Below are positions 28,729 to 37,255 of a stretch of 56,628 nucleotides of DNA, in pieces. Position 1 is the stretch's first letter; each line of letters opens with the position of its first letter. The notes below the pieces were generated by a model. It saw only the letters and a list, made by a program, of their open reading frames with translations, was not told the DNA's origin and did no database searches. Made by a program: the position numbers and the translations under genes. The stretch lies in assembly GCA_017464745.1 (NCBI GenBank), contig JAFTYJ010000057.1, positions 1 through 56,628 of the forward strand, in the 5' to 3' direction. The DNA is from Rikenellaceae bacterium. GTDB lineage: Bacteria > Bacteroidota > Bacteroidia > Bacteroidales > Rikenellaceae.

Positions 28729-30036
28729 ATGGCTATTTTCGAGGTTACGGGCGGACGCAAACTCCGAGGAGAGATTACCGCCGGCGGCGCCAAAAATGAG
28801 GCACTGCAAATCCTGTGTGCAACACTACTCACCCCCGAGCGAGTGGTTGTCAGCAATATACCCCAAATTGTCGATGTGCTGCAACTCATCGGATTGCTCC
28901 AACGACTCGGCGTTGAGGTCGAACGACTCGCCGAGGATACCTATGCTTTCCGCGCCCAAAATATCGACCTCGATTTTATGCTCACCGAAGAGTTCCGTAC
29001 GTTGGCTTCGCGCTTGCGTGGCTCGGTGATGATTGTTGGCCCGCTGTTGGCGCGCTTTGGTGTTGCCTATATTCCTAAACCTGGTGGCGATAAGATTGGC
29101 CGCCGCCGTCTGGATACCCACTTTATAGGTTTCCAGAAATTGGGCGCCAAGTTCGATTTCGACTCTGCCGAATATGTCTATAAGGTTGAGGGCCGCCCTC
29201 TGCAAGGAACCTATATGCTGTTGGATGAGGCCTCGGTGACGGGTACTGCCAATATCGTTATGGCTGCCGTGATGGCCAAGGGCACGACCACAATCTATAA
29301 CGCAGCGTGTGAACCCTACCTCCAACAACTTTGCAAAATGCTTAACCGTATGGGCGCACGTATCTCGGGTGTCGGCTCCAACCTGCTGACTATCGAGGGC
29401 GTGGATAGCCTTGGCGGTACCGAACACCGTATGTTGCCCGATATGATTGAGGTGGGCAGTTTCATCGGTATGGCGGCGATGACGGGCTCCGAGATTACTA
29501 TCAAGGATGTGTCGTACGACAATCTGGGTATCATCCCTGCGCAGTTTGCACGTATGGGTATCCGCTTTGAGCAACGTGGCGACGATATCTATGTTCCCGA
29601 ACAAGACCACTACTGCATCGAGAGTTTTATCGACGGCTCGATTATGACTATTGCCGACGCTCCGTGGCCTGGACTTACCCCCGACCTGCTGTCGGTGTTC
29701 TTGGTTGTGGCAACCCAAGCCAAAGGCTCGGTGCTGATTCACCAAAAGATGTTCGAGAGCCGTCTGTTCTTTGTCGACAAACTAATTGATATGGGTGCGC
29801 AGATTATTCTTTGTGACCCCCACCGCGCAACGGTTATTGGTCACGACCACGCAATGCGTCTGCGTGCCACCAAGATGACTTCGCCCGATATTCGTGCGGG
29901 TGTGGCGTTGCTGATTGCAGCGTTGAGTGCCGAGGGAACAAGCATTATCCAAAATGTCGAGCAGATTGACCGCGGTTATCAGAATATCGATGGCCGTTTG
30001 AACGCTTTGGGTGCGAAGATTGTTCGCCGCGACTAA
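28729..30036 (+). CDS. murA: UDP-N-acetylglucosamine 1-carboxyvinyltransferase (MurA), Cys-to-Asp type
   Basis: A 435-aa enzyme adding enolpyruvate to UDP-GlcNAc, the committed step of peptidoglycan synthesis. AGGAKNEALQ near the start, RLRGSVMIVGPLL and the C-terminal DIRAGVALLIAAL are typical. The active-site loop reads PKPGGDKIGRRRLD: Asp121 replaces the Cys (Cys115 in E. coli, PGGCAIG). Asp at this place is known to keep activity and abolish fosfomycin alkylation. An in-frame GTG two codons earlier is less likely than the ATG at 28729. It is monocistronic, converging with yidC. Confidence 0.95.
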   Translation: MAIFEVTGGRKLRGEITAGGAKNEALQILCATLLTPERVVVSNIPQIVDVLQLIGLLQRLGVEVERLAEDTYAFRAQNIDLDFMLTEEFRTLASRLRGSVMIVGPLLARFGVAYIPKPGGDKIGRRRLDTHFIGFQKLGAKFDFDSAEYVYKVEGRPLQGTYMLLDEASVTGTANIVMAAVMAKGTTTIYNAACEPYLQQLCKMLNRMGARISGVGSNLLTIEGVDSLGGTEHRMLPDMIEVGSFIGMAAMTGSEITIKDVSYDNLGIIPAQFARMGIRFEQRGDDIYVPEQDHYCIESFIDGSIMTIADAPWPGLTPDLLSVFLVVATQAKGSVLIHQKMFESRLFFVDKLIDMGAQIILCDPHRATVIGHDHAMRLRATKMTSPDIRAGVALLIAALSAEGTSIIQNVEQIDRGYQNIDGRLNALGAKIVRRD

Positions 30037-30101
30037 CTGCCACGGGACTTGCTATTGAGCAGGCAGCCTGTCGGAGGGCGACTGTGAAAGGTCAAATCAT
30101 A

Positions 30102-30140
30102 AAGAAGGGTTGTTCAACACTTGGTTGAACAACCCTTCTT
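30102..30140. terminator. Bidirectional terminator between murA and yidC
   Basis: A perfect 17-bp stem (AAGAAGGGTTGTTCAAC at 30102-30118, its complement at 30124-30140) with a 5-nt loop. Confidence 0.9.
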
Positions 30141-30178
30141 GTGTGTAGGACGAGTGCCCTCACGCTCCATAGGGAGGA

Positions 30179-32068
30179 TTAGCGGCCATTGCGGCGTTGT
30201 TGCTCACGCAGTTGGGCTTGTTGTGCTTTCAGAGCCTCCTCGTAGCGTTGTTGGAACTTGCTCTTCTTGCGCGGTTTCTTGGCAGCTTCGGCCATCTTGG
30301 CGCGCACCTTGTTGTCGTCAATCATCGCACGGATAGCGAACATCTGCAACAGAGTGATGAAACTCGACAAGGTGTAGTAGTAACACAGACCACTCGCGTA
30401 GTTGTTCATAAAGAACAGCATCATAATGGGCATCATCCACACCATCATAAATTTCATTCCGGGCATCTGTTGCTGACCCGTATTACGCATATTGATAAGC
30501 GACGAGATTACCAGCATTGCCGACATCAACAGCGCAAACAAACTGACGTGGTCGCCATAGAACGGGATGTTGAACGGCAGGTTGATGATGCTGTCGTAAC
30601 TCGACAGGTCGTCGGCCCACCACAGTTTCTCGCCACGCAACTCAATCGACGCAGGGAAGAAACGGAACATCGCCCACAAGATAGGCAACTGAATCAGCAT
30701 CGGGATACAACCGCTCATAGGGCTGATGTCGGCCTTCTTGTAGAGGTCCATAATGGCTTGTTGTTTTTTCATCGCATCCTCCTGACGGGGGTACTTCTCG
30801 TTGAGTGCGTCGATTTCGGGTTTGAGAACTCGCATCTTGGCCGACGATTGGTACGACTTGTAGGTCAGCGGGAAGATTACCAACTTGATGATGATGGTCA
30901 TAATAAGGATAATCCATCCGAAACTTGCGATGTACTTGCTCAGGAAGTCGAACAACGGAATCACAAACCAGCGGTTAATCCAACCCACCAGCGAGCCACC
31001 CAGCGGAACCAGATACTCAAAACCGAGGTCATACTTCTCCAACAGATTGAACTTGTTGGGTCCGAAGTACCATTGGAAACTATATACGCTCTTTTCGGGC
31101 GAGTAGGGGACACCCAGCACTGCCGAGAAATCCTTAATCATACCCACATAAGGTTTGTAGGTTGCGTAGCCCACCTCGCCATCTTGGAAGTCGTCTTTGG
31201 CCACCAGAATCGACGAGAAGAATTGTTGTTTGAAGGCCACCCACTCAATCTTCGAGGTGATTTTTTCGCTCTTCGAGGTACCCTCTTTACCAATGCCCAA
31301 CTCCTCGGGTTTGCGGTCGCCGGGGAAGCGATAGGCCACGGTGGTGTAGTTGTTCTCGTTCTCAAAACCCTTCTCTTGTTGGGGCGACGAGTTTTTCCAC
31401 ACAATCTCGAAGTCGTACTGCGAGGCCATCAAGTGCGCAACGCCCGAGAAATCGATGTCGAAGTCGAGCATATAGTTGTCGCGATAGATGGTGTAGACAT
31501 AGTCCAAGTGTGCAGTCGAGTCCACAGCCAAACGCATACGAACCTCTTTTGTCTCCTCGCCCTCGGCCCACTCGGTGCCGGGCGCGATGCACTCGAAGTT
31601 GTAGTTTGCAGTCTGTAACTCAATGTTTTTGAACCCTTTTTGAATGAAAAACTCCAAGTTGAAACGCTCGGTGTCGGGCACAAACATTTTCAATGGTTCG
31701 CCGCCATACTTGGTGTAGTCCAGTAGCGTAACCTCGCTGATTTGTCCGCCACGGGTCGAGAACTCATACTCTGCCACCTCGTTTGCAAGAGTGAAGGTTT
31801 GGGTCTCGGCAGTTTGTGCAGCATAGAGTTCGTTGCCGATATTGGCACGAAGAATATCCTCTTGGGATTGTGTTTGGGTTGTTTGGTCGGCTTGCTCGAT
31901 GGTTTGTGTTGCGGCTTCGGCCAACTCACGTTGGGCCTCGACGAATGCCACAGAGTCTTGTTTCACACGTTCGGCTTGGTATTTGGCGGCTTGTTTGCCA
32001 CTATACCAGGTGTAGCCGAACATAATAAGACCAATCAGAACAAGTCCGATGATAGACTTTTTATCCAT
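30179..32068 (-). CDS. yidC: Membrane protein insertase YidC
   Basis: A 629-aa inner-membrane insertase. An N-terminal membrane anchor (about 5-20), a large periplasmic beta domain (about 60-350), and the conserved Oxa1/YidC core (about 370-600) with FPLTYKSYQSSAKM, MSGCIPMLIQLPILWAMF and GLCYYYTLSSF. The C-terminus is Lys/Arg/Gln-rich and probably contacts ribosomes. Length and domain order are normal for Gram-negatives. It lies 75 bp downstream of the broken DUF349 gene, in the same direction. Confidence 0.96.
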   Translation of the reverse strand: MDKKSIIGLVLIGLIMFGYTWYSGKQAAKYQAERVKQDSVAFVEAQRELAEAATQTIEQADQTTQTQSQEDILRANIGNELYAAQTAETQTFTLANEVAEYEFSTRGGQISEVTLLDYTKYGGEPLKMFVPDTERFNLEFFIQKGFKNIELQTANYNFECIAPGTEWAEGEETKEVRMRLAVDSTAHLDYVYTIYRDNYMLDFDIDFSGVAHLMASQYDFEIVWKNSSPQQEKGFENENNYTTVAYRFPGDRKPEELGIGKEGTSKSEKITSKIEWVAFKQQFFSSILVAKDDFQDGEVGYATYKPYVGMIKDFSAVLGVPYSPEKSVYSFQWYFGPNKFNLLEKYDLGFEYLVPLGGSLVGWINRWFVIPLFDFLSKYIASFGWIILIMTIIIKLVIFPLTYKSYQSSAKMRVLKPEIDALNEKYPRQEDAMKKQQAIMDLYKKADISPMSGCIPMLIQLPILWAMFRFFPASIELRGEKLWWADDLSSYDSIINLPFNIPFYGDHVSLFALLMSAMLVISSLINMRNTGQQQMPGMKFMMVWMMPIMMLFFMNNYASGLCYYYTLSSFITLLQMFAIRAMIDDNKVRAKMAEAAKKPRKKSKFQQRYEEALKAQQAQLREQQRRNGR

Positions 32069-32100
32069 TTCTTATGTAAGTTTGTTTGTTATTTAGCACA

Positions 32101-32128
32101 ACACCCCCGTCCGAAGGCGGGGGAGTGT
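32101..32128 (-). terminator. GC-rich hairpin between the DUF349 gene and yidC
   Basis: A stem of ACACCCCCG and CGGGGGAGTGT with a bulged A and a short loop, in the 75-bp gap. No clear T run follows on the minus strand, so it may only attenuate or stabilise the transcript. Confidence 0.45.
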
Positions 32129-32143
32129 GGCATTTGGTTGTTG

Positions 32144-34087
32144 TTATGCTTGTTTTTCCTCCTCGGCGTCAATAGCCTGCACCTTTTTGATGGCTTCGGC
32201 CATATCGGCTTTGGCTTTGGCAATCTTGACGCGCACCTCGGCTACAAGCGACTCGGCGTTCTTGCTGCCCGCAAAGAATCCGATGTTGTTTTCGAGGGTT
32301 GCGATGTCGGCCTCCAACTGTTTCACTTTGTTGTAAAGGCGCTCACGCTCATAGCGCAGACGTTTGTCGCCGCTCTGTTTGAGGGTCGAGATGCGGTTGC
32401 GGAACTTGTCGAAATTGCGCTCGCGCTCGTTGCCGCGCAGGGCGCCGAACAGTTTGTCAACCACCTCTTTGTATTGCTTTTGGATAGCCTCTTTCTGTTT
32501 GATGGGCACAAAACCGATTTCGCTCCAACGGCGTTGGAACTCTTTGATAGCGTCGAAGGTGATGCCCGACAGGTCGAAGGCTGCCATCTCGTCCAGCAGT
32601 GCTCGTTTCAGGCTGAGGTTCTCTTTGTGCTCCGAGTCCACCGACGAGAAGTGAGCCGATTTGCGCTCGAAGAAGGTGTCGCACGCGGCGCGGAAACGTT
32701 TCCACACAGCGTCCGATTGACGACGGGGCACGGGGCCAATCTCTTTCCAGCGGCGTTGCAACTCGATGAGGTGGTCGCCGGTAGTTTTCCAGTCGTCGCT
32801 GTTCATAATGGCTTCGGCCTGCTCGCAGATTTGGGTTTTCAGCGCCAGGTTGTCCTCCATTTGGTCTTTCAGTCCGCTGTAATAGTTGCGTTTGCGCTCA
32901 AAGAAGGTGTCACACGCAGCGCGGAAACGCTCATAGATGCGCGAGTTCTCCTTTTTGGGTGCAAAGCCGATGGTTTTCCACACTTTTTGGATTTCCAACA
33001 ACTTCTCCGACGCTTTGTTCCACTCCTTGCGCGACTCACACGCGGTGGCGTTCAACTCCTCGGTCTGCTCACACAGTTTGGTTTTGAGTTCGAGGTTTTG
33101 TTGTTGCTCTTGTTTAATCTCCTCGAAGTGTTGTTGGTGACGTCGGTTGATACGCGAACTTGCCTCTTTGAAACGCTCCCACAGCGGCTCCTTGTACTCG
33201 GCAGCCACGGGACCAATCTCGCGCCACTCGTCGTGCAGTTTTTGGAGGCTGTGGAAAGCGCTCACCACCGAAGGCTCGATAAACAGAGCCTCGGCCTACT
33301 CACACAGTGCGAGTTTGGCTTCGTAGTTACATTTGAGGTCCATATCGCGCAACTCCTTGTTGATTTTGATGTACTCATAGAAGTTCTCGACGTGGTGGTT
33401 GTATGTTTCCCACAGGTCCTTCACATTGGCTTGGGGTACGGGACCGGCCTCTTTCCAGCGTTGTTGCAATTCGCGGAATGTAGCGAAGGTGTGGTTGATG
33501 GTTTCGTTGCTGTTGATGAGGGCTTTGAGTTCCTCAATGATGCCGAGTTTGACTTTGAGGTTATTCTCTTTGCTCTTTTCAAGACCTGCGATGTACTCGT
33601 CGCGTTTGGTTCGATACTCGGCGATGAGTGCTTTGAGTGCCACCTCCGAGGTGTCGGTGGGCAGGTTGAGGTTGTCGGGGTCGCCTCCTGCCTCAATGGC
33701 TTGGCGGCGGAGTACCTCGATTTCGGCTGTGTGAGCCGTGTAGAATGCAATCTTAATGGCCTCGATGGTGCCACGGAGTGTTTGCACGGGCTCGTTGTGA
33801 ACTTTCTGGGCCAGGATTTCGACCAATTCGGTTTTGCTCAGTCCGGCATAGGTCGTGGCCGATACGGTGTCCTCCTCGCCTTCGGCGCTCTCGCCCAGCG
33901 ACACATCGTCACTCTCGGCGGCGAGCATAGCCTCCTCGTCCGAGAAATCGACGGTGGGCATAACCTCGCACTCGTCGGCGCTCTCGGGAGCCGCGGCTTG
34001 GATTTCGGGGGATTGGGTTTGCACATCTTCGGCAACATTGCCGACTTGTTCCACAGGAACAGACTCAGGGGTTTTAATGGTAGCCAT
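32144..34087 (-). pseudogene. DUF349 repeat protein interrupted by one in-frame TAG
   Basis: A continuous minus-strand frame of 648 codons is split by a single TAG at 33296-33298 (codon 264). Before it lie an acidic N-terminus and the first DUF349 repeats; after it, without frame change, the sequence resumes AEALFIEPSVV and four to five more repeats with the pattern W-x-x-I-G-x-V/A-P and F-x-x-A-C-D-x-F-F. AAG (Lys) at this position would restore one 647-aa protein of the usual Bacteroidota size, so one A-to-T change explains the break. TAG is an ordinary stop elsewhere here (waaA neighbour purN-pepE, rnc, ligA), so recoding is unlikely. Options are a true nonsense mutation, a sequencing error, or two split products, the second from a GTG near 33268. 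The function of DUF349 proteins is unknown. Confidence 0.85.
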
Positions 34088-34161
34088 CTTATCTAAAAGT
34101 TTTAGAAACGTTCATCGAAATTCGATGTCGTGTCCGAGCAAAACGCACTCGGGCACAAACG

Positions 34162-34169
34162 CAAATGTA
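34162..34169 (-). promoter_or_regulatory. -7 box (TACATTTG) for the DUF349 gene
   Basis: TACATTTG followed by CG on the minus strand, 75 bp before the start codon. Confidence 0.55.
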
Positions 34170-34262
34170 GTCTAAAAAATGCAATCTTCCTAACAAACTT
34201 ATCAATATTTGCACATTATCACAATTTTTCCGTCCCAAGCGAATAATGTGTCCAAAAAAGAT

Positions 34263-34270
34263 TAACTTTG
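34263..34270 (+). promoter_or_regulatory. -7 box (TAACTTTG) for ackA
   Basis: TAACTTTG followed by CA, divergent from the DUF349 promoter. The ackA ATG is 235 bp further on, so the mRNA has a long leader. Confidence 0.6.
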
Positions 34271-34332
34271 CACTCTAAGAGCCAAAACACCCCGTTAGGG
34301 GTGGCTGATGTGGAAATTTTAAACATTGACCA

Positions 34333-34427
34333 CCGAACTAAGAGGGGTCGCCGAATTTGGAGAGGGTGCCGAATTGAGAGGGAGTAGAGCCCGAATTGGG
34401 GGAGAGAGCGCAAGGTCCGAATTCAGG
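34333..34427 (+). repeat. CCGAA repeats in the ackA leader
   Basis: CCGAA occurs at 34333, 34351, 34369, 34391 and 34417, spaced 18, 18, 22 and 26 bp; the last four extend to CCGAATT, and purine runs such as GGAGAG lie between. The array is inside the probable ackA 5' untranslated region. I recognise no riboswitch. The rest of 34271-34504 shows nothing else clear. Confidence 0.55.
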
Positions 34428-34504
34428 GAACGTGTAAAACAATTCGAGGGGTGGTTATGGCGCGTATCGTTTGAGTCTAAACAAACACAAAAAAACATAA
34501 AGCA

Positions 34505-35713
34505 ATGGTAATTCTCGTATTGAATTGCGGAAGTTCGTCGATTAAGTATCAAGTAATCGATATGGCTTCCGAAACACAAAACACGCTGCTGGCCAAAGGT
34601 TTGGTCGAGCGTATCGGACTGCCCGAGGGTGTCCTCACACACAAACCCCAAAACGGAACGGCTCCCTTTGAGTACAAGGGCGCAATACCCAACCACACCG
34701 AGGGTATCCGTCTGATTATTGAGGCTCTGACCGACGCTGCTCACGGCGTTATCGCCTCGCTCGACGAACTCAATGCCGTAGGTCACCGTGTGGCTCACGG
34801 TGGTGAGTACTTCTCGGAGAGCGCGCTGGTGAACGACGATGTAATCGCCAAAATCCGCTCGTGCTTTGAGTTGGCTCCCCTGCACAACCCCGCAAACCTC
34901 GAAGGTATCCTCTCGATTAAGAGCCTGCTGCCCGCGATTCCCCAGGTAGCCGTATTCGACACCTCGTTCCACCAAACCATCCCCGCCGAGAACTACCTCT
35001 ATGCTATTCCCTATGAGTACTACGAGAAGTATCGTGTTCGTAAGTATGGTTTCCACGGTACAAGCCACAAGTTTGTTGCACGTCGATGTGCGGAGTTTGC
35101 AGGTCTTGACATCAACAACTCCAAAATCATCACCTGTCACATCGGTAATGGTGGTTCGGTGACCGCTGTACTGAACGGCAAATCGTTCGACACCTCGATG
35201 GGTTTCACTCCCCTCGACGGTCTTGTAATGGGTACCCGTTGTGGTGCGGTTGATGCCGGTGCTGTTCTCTACGTTGGTGAGAAAGAGGGACTTGACTATG
35301 CTGCTCTGAACTCGGTGCTTAACAAGAAATCGGGTATTGAGGCGCTGACCGGTGTGTCGTCGGATATGCGTGATGTGGATGCTGCTTTCGATGCAGGCAA
35401 TCCCCGCGCTATCGTAGGCCGTAACCTCTACTACTCGAAAGTTGTTGGTTTTGTTGGCGAGTACGCTGCCAAGATGAACGGCGTTGATATGGTTATCTTC
35501 ACCGGCGGTGTTGGCGAGAACTCCAAAGACCTGCGCGAGTACGTTAGCGACCGTCTGGCGTTCCTCGGCGTAGAGTACGACAAGGCCCTGAATGACAAAA
35601 CCCGCGGTACCGACACTATGCTCTCGACCCCCGAGTCGAAAGTTAAAGTGGCAGTTATTGCTACCAACGAGGAGTTGGTTATCGCAACCGATACGTTTAA
35701 TTTGACAAAATAA
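34505..35713 (+). CDS. ackA: Acetate kinase
   Basis: A 402-aa ASKHA-fold kinase making ATP from acetyl phosphate. Motifs: NCGSSSIKY at the N-terminus, GHRVAHGG (about 97-104), FDTSFHQT (about 157-164), the GFHGTSHK loop (about 184-191), CHIGNGGSV and the C-terminal FTGGVGENS. The length fits acetate kinase (about 400) rather than butyrate kinase (about 355). It is followed after 16 bp by the acyltransferase that makes its substrate. The long leader with CCGAA repeats may regulate it (inference). Confidence 0.95.
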   Translation: MVILVLNCGSSSIKYQVIDMASETQNTLLAKGLVERIGLPEGVLTHKPQNGTAPFEYKGAIPNHTEGIRLIIEALTDAAHGVIASLDELNAVGHRVAHGGEYFSESALVNDDVIAKIRSCFELAPLHNPANLEGILSIKSLLPAIPQVAVFDTSFHQTIPAENYLYAIPYEYYEKYRVRKYGFHGTSHKFVARRCAEFAGLDINNSKIITCHIGNGGSVTAVLNGKSFDTSMGFTPLDGLVMGTRCGAVDAGAVLYVGEKEGLDYAALNSVLNKKSGIEALTGVSSDMRDVDAAFDAGNPRAIVGRNLYYSKVVGFVGEYAAKMNGVDMVIFTGGVGENSKDLREYVSDRLAFLGVEYDKALNDKTRGTDTMLSTPESKVKVAVIATNEELVIATDTFNLTK

Positions 35714-35729
35714 ATAAAACAAAACCACA

Positions 35730-36635
35730 ATGATTAAACATCTGGAAGAGATTGTTGAGGCTGCCAAACGCGGCCCGAAACGTCGCCTGGTGGCTGCTTA
35801 TGCCCAGGATTCGCACACTATTGAGGCTGTAAACGACGCCGTAGAACTCGGTTTTATCGAGGGCGTGTTGGTTGGTGACAAAGATGTTATCACCGCAGTT
35901 TGCGCCGACAAGGGTATCGACCCCGCAAAATTCGAAATTATCGACATCAAAGAGGATGTTGATTGCGTTGCCAAAGCCGTTAAAATGGTTCACGACGGCG
36001 AGGGCGACATCCTGATGAAAGGCCTTGTGTCGTCGGACAAATACGTTCGCGGTATCCTTAACAAAGAGTATGGCCTGCTCATCCCCGGTGGTGTGTTGAG
36101 CCACGTTGCTATCTTCGATACTCCCAAGTATCACAAACTTATCCTGGTGTCGGATGCTGCTATCATCCCCGCCCCCACCTTCGAGCAAAAGGAGTGGGAA
36201 TTGCGCTACCTGGCTGAGGTTGCACAAGTGCTGGGCGTAGAGCAACCCAAAATCGCCTGCCTTGCGCCGAGCGAGCAACTGTTGCCTAAGATTGTGTCGA
36301 GCGCCGAGGCATACCAACTGCACACCAACGCTGCCGAGGGTAAATATGGCAACGTGCTGGTTGAGGGTCCTCTGTCGATTGACGTAGCACTCTATCCCGA
36401 GGTTGTCGAGACCAAAAAGTACAAAACCAATGGTGTTGCAGGTGATGCAGACTGCTTGCTGTTCCCCAGCATTGAGGCAGGTAACACCTTCTTCAAACTC
36501 GCTACCCACTGGTGTGGCGCTCGTCTGGCTGCGCTGGTTAAAGGTACTACCAAACCCTGTATCCTGACCTCGCGTGGCGATAGCCGCGACTCGAAACTCG
36601 CGTCGATTGCGCTGGCTGCGATTTCGGTGAAATAG
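35730..36635 (+). CDS. Phosphate acetyl/butyryl transferase (short Ptb-like type)
   Basis: A 301-aa enzyme of the PTA/PTB family converting acyl-CoA and phosphate to acyl phosphate. Typical features are DILMKGLVSSD (about 91-101), LSHVAIFD, and the late PSIEAGNTFFK and LTSRGDSRDSK. Length and motifs match phosphate butyryltransferase more than the usual acetyl type, yet the partner gene is acetate kinase. It may act on acetyl-CoA, propionyl-CoA or both; propionyl-CoA is also made by the mmd operon here. Substrate specificity cannot be read from the sequence. Confidence 0.88.
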   Translation: MIKHLEEIVEAAKRGPKRRLVAAYAQDSHTIEAVNDAVELGFIEGVLVGDKDVITAVCADKGIDPAKFEIIDIKEDVDCVAKAVKMVHDGEGDILMKGLVSSDKYVRGILNKEYGLLIPGGVLSHVAIFDTPKYHKLILVSDAAIIPAPTFEQKEWELRYLAEVAQVLGVEQPKIACLAPSEQLLPKIVSSAEAYQLHTNAAEGKYGNVLVEGPLSIDVALYPEVVETKKYKTNGVAGDADCLLFPSIEAGNTFFKLATHWCGARLAALVKGTTKPCILTSRGDSRDSKLASIALAAISVK

Positions 36636-36655
36636 GGAGTATACCTATTAAAATA

Positions 36656-36696
36656 GTAAAAGGGCTGTTTCGCATTTGCAGAACGGCCCTTTTTGA
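36656..36696 (+). terminator. Terminator of ackA-acyltransferase operon
   Basis: Stem AAAAGGGC-TGTT with its complement GAACGGCCCTTTT, followed by T, 22 bp after the stop; also usable for the convergent osmC-like gene. Confidence 0.75.
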
Positions 36697-36713
36697 TTGG
36701 TCAGAGGCGGGAA

Positions 36714-37115
36714 TTAGGCCTTCTGTGGCTGATTGCTGTGAATCAGGATGTTGTGCGTCACGGGGGCTATGCGGCGCATCATCGCAAGCATTCCGCAATA
36801 CTTGTCGTGGGTGAGGTTGATGGCGTGGCTGAAACGCTCCTGCTCTGTGAGGGTCGCGCACTCCACATTGTAGGTGATGTCGAAGGCTGTGAATACCGTC
36901 TCGGCTACCATTGTGTCGGTCGAAATTGTTCCTGCCACGGTGATTTCGAAACTCTCGGGCGTGAGTTTCATCTTCTTGAAAACTCCCACCGCGGTACGTC
37001 CTGCACAATCGGCCGTCGCAAGAAGCATCAACGCTTTGGGATTCAACTCGCTGCATTTTGTTCCGACGGGTACGAAACCCATCTCTTTGGTCATTTTTAC
37101 CGTAATTTTTTCCAT
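36714..37115 (-). CDS. OsmC-family protein
   Basis: A 133-aa OsmC/Ohr-fold protein. The two Cys expected of the peroxide-reducing family are at 37 (TADCAGRTAV) and 107 (DKYCGML). OsmC proteins reduce organic peroxides with thiol donors. It resembles the YhfA-like OsmC branch more than Ohr. It is monocistronic, converging with the acyltransferase gene. I see no clear promoter box in the 140 bp upstream, which include the lspA terminator. Confidence 0.88.
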   Translation of the reverse strand: MEKITVKMTKEMGFVPVGTKCSELNPKALMLLATADCAGRTAVGVFKKMKLTPESFEITVAGTISTDTMVAETVFTAFDITYNVECATLTEQERFSHAINLTHDKYCGMLAMMRRIAPVTHNILIHSNQPQKA

Positions 37116-37189
37116 TGTTCAGAGTGATTGGTTGTACGCCCGTATATGCAATATCTGCGCCACCTTCAATCGAAACGAAGTTGCGGCTC

Positions 37190-37236
37190 CAACACAAAAA
37201 AAGGCTGTCACGACACAACTTGTCGGACAGCCCTTT
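37190..37236 (-). terminator. Terminator of lspA
   Basis: Read on the minus strand, AAGGGCTGTCCGACA pairs with TGTCGTGACAGCCTT and is followed by seven T, 20 bp after the lspA stop. Confidence 0.75.
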
Positions 37237-37255
37237 GTGGAATGTTGCTGTATGG

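Noticed and set aside
33296..33298. Genome-wide TAG recoding as explanation of the amber codon
   Set aside because: TAG ends the purN-pepE, rnc and ligA frames with no homologous extension, so it functions as a normal stop here.
31742..34096. 784-codon plus-strand frame opposite yidC and the DUF349 gene
   Set aside because: It spans two unrelated genes and their promoter gap and is low in recognisable motifs; it is a codon-bias shadow.
34271..34504. Possible riboswitch in the ackA leader
   Set aside because: No known aptamer core could be recognised; only the CCGAA repeats stand out.
36547..37218. Minus-strand frame overlapping the osmC-like gene
   Set aside because: A different register of the same DNA; the 133-aa frame has the OsmC Cys residues and fold, and this one has none.
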